A stretch of 21,862 nucleotides of DNA from Psilocybe azurescens (Eukaryota; Basidiomycota; Agaricomycetes; Agaricales; Agrocybaceae), in assembly GCA_023853785.1 (NCBI GenBank), contig JAJIRX010000295.1, forward strand, positions 1-21,862, in the 5' to 3' direction. The notes under the pieces were generated by a model. The model did not search any database. It was not told where the DNA came from and worked only from the letters and a program-made list of their open reading frames with translations. The stretch's first letter is position 1; every line of letters starts with the position of its first letter. The position numbers and the translations under genes were made by a program. Positions 1 to 10,000 of this stretch are shown one piece after another.

Positions 1-421
1 AACAAAGAGAACCTGCCATTCGCCTTTGTCCATTCTTTGTCTTCAGCATCAAGGCTTCGATGCCTCTCGCTTCGCTTCTGCACCCACAGCGCGCACTTCT
101 TCGCGTTTATCGTAATAGATAACTGTGGGTATCTTTGAGTCACCACCAACACGGTCCTGAGCGGGGAACCTGCGTTTCAGTGCATCGTGAATGAACCTGA
201 CATGAAGGGAAAATCGAAACAAAATACATACACCTTGTTACCCTGAATCTCAGCGACTTCTCCCGGATTCAGAATGCTGCAGAGAAGAACCCACAGTTCA
301 AATGAAAGATTCAGAGTAGATGTCGCACTAACCTGTATGAAATGCCGATGAAAGTAGTCCCAACGTCAAAGGCGAGGACAAGCTTGCGCTGGGTGCCGCT
401 GTATGGCTGCCTGGTTGACAT
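1..421 (-). CDS. Hsp70-like ATPase (fungal Hsp70/HSPA12-type family), 5' part, runs off window
   Basis: This is the N-terminal end of an Hsp70-like actin-fold ATPase of the divergent fungal family; members are presumed ATP-dependent chaperone-like proteins, but their clients are unknown. The ATG at 421-419 opens MSTRQPYSGTQ, followed by the phosphate-1 loop LVLAFDVGTTFIGISY. Exon 1 is 421-333. An intron (332-277) precedes exon 2 (276-232, reading ILNPGEVAEIQGNK), and a second intron (231-170, donor GTATGT, acceptor CAG) precedes exon 3 (FPAQDRVGGDSKIPTV, then IYYDK). That order, with the intron before FPAQ, is typical of the family. The frame is open from 421 to about 65. After that three single-base shifts split the AEDKEWTKAEW-like segment, and each is repaired by one extra C on the plus strand (near 63, 50 and 21). 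The remainder, including the rest of the ATPase and the C-terminal domain, lies outside the window. The family call is strong. Whether the gene is alive or decayed is open. Confidence 0.8.
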
Positions 422-1504
422 GGCTTGACGAAGAGATGGGTTTACAGGTATTCGTGTATCTGTGCGGTTTATATGCCCGCGGTGAGACATAATGCTGGCC
501 ATCCAGAACCCCGGATCTGCAGTTTCCATGAATTTGCAAGCACGATCGGCTACGATGATATCATGCAACATGTACGCGTTAGCAGCTTTGTTCCAAAGAC
601 CAGTGCATACAGCTTTCATTCTCTCCTTCAGAATCCCCGTCCTCATTTCAAGTCTCAGTATCGTATCTTTGCATGATGGATGTGTAGTATACACTCAAAA
701 TTCAAAGTGAAAGGAGGATGCAGGAAACGACGGAGAAGATGCAAGAACGTGCGACGCGACAAGTCGTCGCGTGCGTTGCTTGTTTGGTTTCCGATTTTAT
801 ATTATATACCTTGCCGCATCACAATCGCTTCGGCAGGTAATAGTGGACCAAAGTCCGCTCTTTCCAGTCAAATATTTGGGTGCCAAAAGGTTATTGCTAA
901 CGTGTTTTGTCTCTAATCACCTTCTTCAAAAACTATGTCTCTCAAAGTCCCAAAATCCAACAATCTGCAAGTGTTCAAGGATGGATAGGTAAAATACTTA
1001 GCTCTATCTCATGTACTGAACTGATCACAAAAACCAGCAACATTCAGGCTTGGATGAGGCCGTATTATGCAACATTCAGGCGGTGAACAAGCATCCAATA
1101 TCATCACCCTCTCGACGTCTGGTTAGCAAATCATTCATAACGGGTAGCGTTAGGTTATGCAAGGAGACCTACATCCATCACTACAGAATACATGTGAGGA
1201 AAATTTACGCAACACGTTGTGTTTACAGCAACTCTTGTCCAAGAATGCTCGGGCCATCTTAGATCCACTTCACTCTGATCTTGCCTTGCTTCTGTTGACT
1301 TAATGGAAGCTGATGCAGATTTGATAGCAGGCGAATCACTGCGAATCAAGTTTGCATTTAGTTCGCTTTGAATGCAAGTGGGGTATGTCGATTTCCTCGG
1401 GAAAGCATCATATTATAACCCTCACAAGGTTGACACTCGTTTCTCTCAACAGGAATAGAAAATGAACAAAACAATGTAAAAACTCCGCATCCACCTCATC
1501 GAAC
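422..1504. other. Intergenic stretch, no recognised gene
   Basis: Only short overlapping frames without family signatures or plausible introns were seen. The gene on the left is read leftward, so its promoter should lie just above 421. No convincing TATA or initiator could be singled out. Confidence 0.4.
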
Positions 1505-2848
1505 TCAAGCCCGTCCAACATCTGCCATCTCAACACCTCGAGTAATCTGGTATGCACTATCGTCACTATCCACGGGATCGTCCAAAACCGAGCTCAACGC
1601 GACTTTGGGTTTCAGGAGCACATTCATACGAGGACCTAGTCGCTCTCCCTTATTTGTCACGGGCTTCCGTAGGCCCATTCCGACTGTACAAAGTACGTGG
1701 CTTCTTTTCCCATCATCGCATTCCACAGAATTGCTGATGCTATTGCCATAGCTGTCGTTCATGGCGTCGCCGTCAAATAAATCTCTCGGATTATGAATGA
1801 AAATTTCCATATCAGCGGTCGTTATCCCTTCATGGATCGCCCTGTTCAAGTGGGCCCTCTGCTTTACGATGGCAAATAACATATTTTCTATAACCGTTAT
1901 CGACTCATGCGACTGTGCGCCCGAAGAGGACCAGCCACAAAGGTATAACATAGACCGGATGGTTTTGCTGTGGCCTCGACATCCCTTTGCTGTCGGGATC
2001 TTGTATCTGGGCACATGTTATGGCTCTCCATCTTCCAGACAATGCTTGAACATCTACTTTACCATAAGAATATCAAAGACGCACCAGCATATATTTGGCG
2101 ACATACCGAATGATTTTATCCTCTTGTATATGTTGTCAAGGACTGACTTCTGTAGTTCTGCAGGAAATACACACAGAATGTGTGTGCACCAATTCGTCAA
2201 ATAACCTGGATTGCTAGCTGCAGCAGTAGAGGATCTTCTGTTCATACTTGAGTGAGTTTGTTGGCAAGATGTGTGCATAATTCTATCCCGATTGTCTCAG
2301 AAATTGTTTTCAAAGGGAGCTGACTGGTTTTCAGATTCCTGACACGCTCTTCACAACTGGCCGACATCGTCTCATCCTCGATCAGCCTGGCCCCAAAAGC
2401 AGCAAGCTGGAAAATGCCGGTATTCAACGCTTCGACCATTTGGATGATATCGGCGCCAGAGTACAGGTCGGCTGCGGTCAAGAACGTGTGGACTCCCTTT
2501 AGCTCGGCATTTCGTTCCTGCAGCAACCTCGCCATCGCGTCGACTTTGGATTCAGATGCGCGTAGTTTTCCTTTGAAGAAGACATTCTCTTGGTCCTTTA
2601 TGTGGATATGTTCTCTGTATTCCTGTCTGCTGTTGCGCGGCCTCTATCTGGCGACGTGCTTATTTTATGTTTCTGTGCAAGTAGCTGTTGTTATTCTTCA
2701 GTGCCTCGTTTGTGTGTTTCGATTTCCCTTTTGTTCGCCCCTTGTCGAGTACAACGACCCTTTTAATCGCTCGACTTTCCGAGCCAATTCATGGGACTTT
2801 TCTACATTGTCTTTCCGCCTCAAATTTGTATTGTTTATTTCTATAGCC
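1505..2848 (-). pseudogene. Uncharacterised agaricomycete coiled-coil protein, frame broken
   Basis: Read leftward, the pieces line up with a widespread agaricomycete protein family of unknown function. The N-terminal third (about 2848-2500) is a coiled coil (segments such as KSHELARKVERLKGS, QEYREHIHIKDQE and ASESKVDAMARLLQERNAEL). It is followed by the conserved block ADLYSGADIIQMVEALNTGI-FQLAAF (about 2470-2400), a TEDPLLLQLAIQV block (about 2240), a FPAELQKSVLDNIYKRI block (about 2160-2110) and a C-terminal domain (2014-1505) with MLFAIVKQRAHLNRAIHEGI, HNPRDLFDGDAMNDSYG and VGMGLRK. The block order matches the family as I know it. At least three frame changes and one in-frame stop interrupt it. 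One shift, near 2717-2719, is repaired by one more T in the plus strand. Function is unknown; a recall-based family match is the only support. Confidence 0.6.
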
Positions 2849-4392
2849 ACCAGCGTACCATTATCGCTTGACTAGCCACATTTGAGAAGGGTGTGTGCTA
2901 TGTTTGTGTTTGGCCCAGGATCTTGGGATTTGTCGTGTTGACCAAACATCCTGTCCTGGCTGTCCAGTCGGTTGTACGTCACTGGGTTCCTGGCTGCTAG
3001 GCTCCAAAATCGAGGTAGCTTTATTCACCATTGACGAGATCATCGAGCCGTCAATGTTGTTCGTAGTATGTTTCGGGACTTTGTCTGAGTCGTGTGGGTT
3101 ATTTTAGTGTCTCAATATTTGTCGTACCCGATCACTAAAACTGCGATGATAGTTTTGAATTTTTCGAATCCAGACGTACTTTTCCGGCTATTCGCTCAGG
3201 TTTTAGGGAAGCTCACAAACCAACTATTTGACTACTAATACCTCGAACGCCAATCCGAGAGCGGCGTCGAGAAACAGACGAGTTAGCAGTCACGACTTCG
3301 ATATCGAGTGCATTGTGTGGGAAATCACGTTAAGTATCGAAGCCAGCCAAACACTACACTGTAAAGTTGCTCATAATTTGTTCTTGGTAGAACTCGACAA
3401 TAACATAAAGATCAAACAATATTGAATACATATAAGGCAGACGTTGGTCCACGCCCATGACTCTTCCTGAGTCCCGAATTTCCCACCGGTTATGAAACCT
3501 TGGGATCAAGGTGATCTGCAACGAAGGTGATGGAAAAAGACAAACAAGTAATGCCGAGAAGTGTTCCTACTGCCATTAGCTGCTGGTGTTCACATGCAAA
3601 CGGGCGAAGGCAGCGGGAGAGGGCTGTGTGCAAGGTGTACTAGATGCTACCCGCAAAATTTGTCCTATATGCGGTGGTAGAGCAAGTACGAAAATAATAA
3701 GAAAACAAAGGCATGTTGCACACACTGAGGTAGATGTACGGCGGTGGTAAGAACATTGTAGGCACTTAAGCCATCGGCAAAATGTTTTGCTATTGTTCCG
3801 GGCACGATGAGAAACTCCTACATCGTGAGTTTCGTGATCGACGACAGTAGATCCCAAGTCGCAGCCATGAACATTCAATGCGGTCTCGTAGGGCCTAAAT
3901 CAATACATCAACAGGTAGGTGATGGAAGGAAGTGTAGGATTCACGCAATTTGATTATCGAGTCCAAAAGGCGCGAACTATTCGGTGACTAACAATCGGTC
4001 CAATCGGCGATCCTTCCAAGATATTGACGCAAGATCCTTTTGTGCACATTTCACGCTCCAGATGTTGTCCTCCGATAGCGGCTCTGCGATTTGTCTTTGT
4101 GGAGGGACTAAATTTCTGGAGAAATTTAATCAAGCGTGTCGATGGTACTTAAGTATGAAATGTCGACGTGGTCGCGAGGACGAAGGAAAAGCAGCATTAC
4201 ATCTTGTTGCTGCTGGTATTTGAGTGGAAGGGTGGTTGATGTGCCAAATGGGACGAATGGATAAGACCCGTCGCCACCGGCTGGGTCGGTATAGAGTTCT
4301 AATAACGTGTTCGCCCTTCAGAAGCTGGTAGACGTAATGGACGTAGGGATAGAGCCTAGGTACATGCCATTGAATGTACGAAAGTACAAAAA
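2849..4392. other. No recognised gene; scattered short frames
   Basis: The longest frames are about 100 codons: 3576-3878 minus, whose alternate frame carries a hydrophobic run near HAFVFLLFSYLLY and could be a membrane-protein relic, and shorter plus-strand frames at 2895-3107 and 3984-4223. None shows a domain I recognise, and stop codons interrupt all alternatives. This may be decayed genic DNA, given GC near that of the flanking genes. Confidence 0.35.
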
Positions 4393-5295
4393 TTAAAAGA
4401 GAGACCCACTTTGCCTAAATAACATCCATGTGGCACCTGTCTCTATTCTCCGACGAATCTGAAAACATTTATCGACCTGCAGCGCGCAGCATCTGATACC
4501 GATAGGATGCGGCATCCCAAAACTCAACGATCGTAAATTATGCTCGACTAATATGTTGTCAGAATTGACGCCAGAGTTCTTACGGCCAATTCCACCGGCG
4601 AGCTCCTTGGCGGCATCATTCATGCGGCCATGGGTCATTTCAGGCTGGCCAGTCGGTTGCTTACGCAACTTGAAAAGTTGTAAGTAAGCCGCAATCTGGA
4701 CGTGGTGAGAGGAAAGGACCCGACAGCGGGCATGTGGTCGTGTATCGTGTTGGTATGTTGATGAAGGTTGACGTTGATGATGAGTTTGGGATGACTCTTG
4801 AGACGACCTTCGAAGTCGACGAGCTTCAAGTTCAAACGTTCGGAAGTGAGGTCACGTGCCGTCATTTTAGTAGCGCGAGGAAGCGCACTGACTCTTCTTC
4901 GTCTGATCATAGATTCCATCGAAGTTGTGCGGGGTATGTCATCGATAATCGAGAGTCTTCCACTTTACTCTAGGTCGGGTGCCAATATTCTCCTGCTCGA
5001 GGTCTCCTTCAAGTTCCAAACGATGTGAATAACATTGCCGAACTAATGACAGTCTGAGAGATCTTCTGTGAGCGTTGAATTTCTTTCCTACAAGTAGATT
5101 AGCGACATTCTCTGGACAAATGACAGGAGCATGCTTGAAACATAGCCAGCAATTTCTTTGCTGGTGGACTAGCACGCCGAACAAGAGGTGTGACGACGAC
5201 CGCTTCCATAACGGTGGCTCTACGTCCATCGTCATCGATTTAGAAGTTGGGACAATTACTGTAGTTCTGTTACCAGGCGCATAAATAACTGTCAT
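4393..5295 (-). pseudogene. Possible multi-piece gene remnant, unrecognised
   Basis: Three consecutive open stretches lie on the minus strand: 5295-4939, 4919-4635 and 4668-4393. The middle one is basic and moderately charged (TARDLTSERLNLKLVDFEGR, then SHPKLIINVNLHQHTN). GC content and codon look are those of neighbouring coding DNA, and the pieces could be exons joined by short introns or frames split by indels. I found no motif identifying a family. Antisense frames of similar length exist (4734-4973 and 4798-5028 plus), so even the strand is uncertain. Confidence 0.25.
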
Positions 5296-5470
5296 TGTCG
5301 ATATATTGTAGGTATGCTATCTAGGTTGATCATTGAATACAATCATTTTAACCAATAGGATGGGATATCCAACAAGAGAACGCACCTGATAGAGAAGCAA
5401 ATTCTGAGCAAACGAAGATGCTTGAGACCCATGAGGCACGGCCTTCCTGGTGACGCGTTTACTGCTTATG

Positions 5471-6270
5471 CTAACGAGGAATGTGAATGGCGTTGACGCT
5501 GGCGACGCAGCAAACCATCATATAGGTTGCATAATACGACAAATCGCTCGCGGAAAAATCGAATACAATTGCATCATAGCTGTCAACAGAGACGATGATC
5601 AGGCTGGACACCGTGTGGAACGCAGCTAACAGGCCACCTTTCAGGCCGGTACGATACCCACAAGTCAACTTGGTCCAGTTCCAAGGGATGGGCACAGAGA
5701 AGGCGACGAATTGAATAGATGGGTCGTACTAATGTCAAACAGAGCACCACGACCCGGGCGCCACTGAATACAATGTGATAAGTCTCTCGTTGCCTGTGCT
5801 TGTGATGGTTGCGTCTCTGAAGCGGTATTGATGGGAGTCCGTACAGAAGAACAAGAAAGCGATCTCTGTGCTGGAGTGGACAAGTTATTTCCTGAATATT
5901 GAGTTGTGATCGGGCGTAGGGGTATTCTCGAATGATGATGCGGCCAGGGAATTTCTGCCGCCTGGCCAATGGCTTCATGGGTTTCACCGAAGCCTGCCGG
6001 AGAGACGAATTTAGTACTTCATGTCACAAAACATGCATAAAATGGCTGTTACTGGAGCCTTTGATACGTTTCCATCATCCGGATGACTGGAAGCCGACGA
6101 TAGTTGACTGGGTTGACGAGAACACTGAATGTTAATGGTAGAAGAGCGTTGAAGAAGTTGGCGGTATTCACTGAAGATATTTCGGAGACCGTGAAGACGC
6201 AGAGGGCGAAGTTAATAACCTGACGATGGAGAAGGCCTAGCTGCTTTAAAAATGTGATTGGAACCGTCAT
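5471..6270 (-). pseudogene. Possible intron-containing gene remnant, unrecognised
   Basis: On the minus strand, a frame opening at 6270 (MTVPITFLKQLGLL; then FALCVFTVSEIS, NFFNALLPLTFSVL, NYRRLPVIRMMETYQRLQ) ends at a possible donor (gtaaca, 6052-6047), with a pyrimidine-ended acceptor CCGGCAG at 5994. A second long open stretch follows in another phase (about 5992-5665), reading Ser/Thr/Pro/Gln-rich residues. A third (5695-5471) is hydrophobic in part, with GLKGGLLAAFHTVSSLIIVS resembling a membrane segment. The exon phases as drawn do not join cleanly. A membrane protein is one possibility, but no family was recognised. Confidence 0.25.
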
Positions 6271-7010
6271 GAAAAAGATTCAACAAACTATGGTATCCGA
6301 ATTCTTCCAGGACCTTTCAACATGGTGTTGCCCAGCACCAGCCCTGGTGGACGGTCCTCAACTCAGCACTCGCGTTCAAACGTTCAACAACTACGTCATC
6401 GGAACCGCGTCTACTACGATCGTTCAGTATGACCATTGTTAATTTTATGTCCAGCAATTTAGTTTTCAGCTGAAAGACCTTGTCTTACCGTGAATGTTTT
6501 GCGTGACTGCGACGTTTGGGACATTTGGGACATTTGTCGGTAGCAAGTTGGTAGATGACGTTGAACGTTGCGGTTGAGATTCCGCTTGGATTCCGCCCAA
6601 GTATGGTATAGTCACAATCATGTCACGGACGATTCCGACATATCATCGTGCAGCCACGGTGTGCAACATCACCGCTAAGTACATCCTGAGGGTTCTTGTG
6701 CTCATTTTTGTAGAGCAGCAGCCCACAACCTCATATTGGGCCGCCTTAACTTCAGTCAGTTAATCGTCCTTCAAGGTCTGGCCGCCGTTCATATAGACAG
6801 CAACAGGCCGTTCTTATTTAAGAACGGCAATCAGCTCCCCAATCTCTTTCATTTGCAGCGACCAGAGGGCCGACCAATCACTGGGGCACTAATTTTATCA
6901 CTTGGACACGATGCTGTGCTCGAGGCAGTGACACAGAACATTCCCACATCGTGGTATCGGATTCAACGTTGCTCCCCCATCTCCCTGCGTTACCCACGTA
7001 GTCTTCAGCC
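6271..7010. promoter_or_regulatory. Upstream region of the NLR-like gene
   Basis: About 740 bp separates the last leftward frame from the ATG at 7011, so it should hold the promoter of the NLR-like gene. It contains a perfect 8-bp inverted repeat at 6808-6827 and a short direct repeat TTTGGGACA-TTTGGGACA near 6513-6531. A plus-strand frame at 6736-7053 crosses the NLR start in a different phase and is probably chance. Confidence 0.35.
6808..6827. promoter_or_regulatory. Inverted repeat upstream of the NLR-like gene, containing a TATA-like core
   Basis: CCGTTCTT and AAGAACGG are perfect reverse complements separated by ATTT. The centre (TTATTTAA) is AT-rich and sits about 190 bp before the ATG at 7011. 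It could be a dimer-binding operator or a TATA-like element. The position is the only functional hint. Confidence 0.25.
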
Positions 7011-10000
7011 ATGTCTCCCGATAATCCACTCAATCCACTCAGTGCCACTTTAGGGAGTAAGCACGCCATTCTTATGTCGGTGTTATGCACTCACCTGTTC
7101 TAGATATCGAAGTGGAAGGCACCTTGAAAGGCTGGAAGAGATCTCGATTCTATGTCCAGCTCGATGTCGATGACCGAAAGGCAGTGGTGATATCCACAAA
7201 GATCAAGCATACTGCTTCGGGCCTAAGATGGGAATGGACTTCAGGAAATGAAATGTGAGTACTGCTTGTATAGATATCGACTTCGATCGATGCTCACTTC
7301 TGGACTCCATCAGCTTGTTTGCGCCGTCGTCAAAGATTGAAATCGCGATCTACCAATACCATAAGTTCATATCCGACAAATGCGTAGGCCGGCTTGGCCA
7401 GACTCAAGTCGTGGATATGATAACAAATGGTGCGTCAAATATTCGCCTTGCTCTGTCTGATTGGTATTGAAAATGATTTATAAATTATATAGATGCCTGC
7501 TTTGATCTGACAAATGAAAATGGGCTCGTTGTACCTCTCAGAATGAAGATAGCCCTGTCCCTCGTTCCCAAATCAGAGGATGATATCGAGAACCTGCTGA
7601 AGGAGGTTGATAACAGCGCTTCAAAGCTCAAAAAAGGGAAGGTGTTCTAAACACTTCTTCGTCAATCGGGCAAGCGTTGCGGTTGATCAAGGCCATTATG
7701 GATAACTTTTCTCAGGTTCGACATTGAATAATATATGTAGAATAACGGCTGACTGTATTGATCAGGTACATCCAGTACTCAGCGCTTCCTGGGTTGTTGT
7801 TTCCGGTGTTTATAAGGTCAATACTCTACCATACATCAAACAAATTGATACAAGCTGTAGATTTTGAACAGATACTGCAAGAAACTGACGTGCAGGATGA
7901 AGTGATACAAGAGCTGGCCAACACGCTGCGTGAGATGTTGGGGACTGCGGCCGCTGTTCCTGATCTTCCCCAGATTCCAAAGTACAGACAGTGTTATAGG
8001 ACGAGATCAGTCGACAATCACTACAGGTCGCTTCACTCATTTATGAGTATACAAAATTATCTTTCTTGAGTAATTAAATCCTACTCCTCTCCAGTTTGTA
8101 TGACACTTAAAGACTGTTTGTTTGCAGAGCGGACTGCTAAGATAAAACTATCTGATGATCTAAAATCACGTATTTTGCAATGTCAAACCAAATGCATCTC
8201 TTCAAAGACAGGCTTGCCCTTAGGATTGGTATTGATACACATGCTCAAACTAAACAAATTGGTATAATTTTGCTGATATGCCTTAATGTATTCTTTTGAA
8301 TTGACATTGCTGGATATAGGTCAAAATATGGGTGTTATTGTTCAGACATTAAATATAATCAAGGATGATGCATTAGGTAATTTCCACTTTTTGTTCATTT
8401 AAAAATTAACTCATCCAATGATTTAGCAACTAAGATTTGCAAATGGTTGTCTGCACCTGATAGCTCCAGGAATTTGAATGAAGCAGATGAAAAACATCAA
8501 GCTGGCACCTGTCTTTGGTTTCTTGAAGGAGAGCAATTTTAAGATGGCAAGAAACCTCAGGGCTTCTGTGGATTAAGGGAAAGTGTAAGGTTTTATATAA
8601 TTTATTCCAACTAATTTGCTGACAATTTCAATAGCTGGAAGTGGTAAAACTATTTTATGGTAAGTCTGCTTGCAGCTTTGACTATAGACAGTAAATATTT
8701 GTGGCTTCATGGATTGATGAATTGCTTCTGTAGTTCTTCAGTCACTAAAACACTTTCTGAGAAGGAACCACATCTTGTGATTGCCTATTTTTTCTTTGAT
8801 GGAAGGGATTCTCAAAGTGCATTACAACTTCATGAGAATTTTATACGATCTCTTATCATACAGTTCTCTCACCACTATGGTGGTTTACCTGAAACTTTGG
8901 AAACTCTGTACAAACACTGTGGTGATCATCATCAGCCTTCAGTTAATCGGCTTCAGAAAATTCTTCAAGATATTCTTGATCAGTTTTCTGATGCTTATAT
9001 CATCATTGATGCACTTGATGAATGCACTGATCGTGCAAAAACCTTGGATTGGATTTCTAGACTTGTTGAAAATTCTAATCAATCAGTGATAAATATTCAC
9101 ATTTTAGTCACTAGTCGACCAGAACAAAGACATTAAAAACAAATTCAATCAATTGTCTCTTGCTGTGATTGATATTGCAGAGGCAACAAAACAGGATATT
9201 GATAATGTTCTGAATGTCCAAATGGATTTAAAGTTTAAGAAGTATAGTCAAGAGAGTCAAAATGAAATCAAAACTCAATTGAATGAAAAAGCAGATGGAT
9301 CGTATGTTTTATTTTTGTGCATAGATTTGCATATTACAATTGATAACTGATGCTATGTTTTTGGATACTAGTTTTCGATGGATGGCTTTACAACTCCAGG
9401 AGCTGGCAAAATGTTATAGTGAAGATGCTGTGATGAAGCAATTAGCAAGGCTGCCAGATGGTCTAAATGAGATTTACAACCAAATCTTAAAGACAATTGA
9501 CAAGAAATATCTTGCTGAAACTTTGACATTTCTTCAGTGGTTGGCTTTTTCAATACGTCCAATGAATATTGTGGAGCTTGCTGAAACTGTAACAGTGGAT
9601 TTTGATGTTCAAGATGGTCCTGTTTTTAACTCTAAAAACGGTACAACAATCCACATGACTTGTTAACAAGGTGTTCAAGTCTTGTTATTGAATCAAATGG
9701 TCAGTAAGAAATGTTTTATAATCTTAGATTTATACATGTATTGATAAATTAAACAGGTATCATCAAGCTCTCTCATTTTTCTGTTAAAGAACATCTTCTG
9801 TCTACTGCTGTCAGTGAGGGTTTTGAGATTAACAAAGAAATTTCACATTCAAAGATTGCAGAAATTTGTGTGATCTACCTTCTGCAATTCAATTATGTGG
9901 AGTCTTTAACAAAGAATATGCTTCAATCTGTTCCACTTGCAGAATATGCAGCCCAGAATTGGATTAATCATGTAAAATTAGGAAAAATGAATTCTATGCT

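Noticed and set aside
422..694. N-terminal extension of the Hsp70-like frame to an upstream ATG at 694
   Set aside because: Family members start shortly before the phosphate-1 loop; the extension has no recognisable content, and the ATG at 421 fits.
2414..2875. Plus-strand frame of 153 codons, cysteine/serine and hydrophobic rich
   Set aside because: It lies opposite the coiled-coil and conserved block of the minus-strand family at 1505-2848, which explains it as a shadow.
5075..5284. Plus-strand frame of 69 codons as a gene
   Set aside because: Short, opposite an equally open minus-strand frame, and without a domain.
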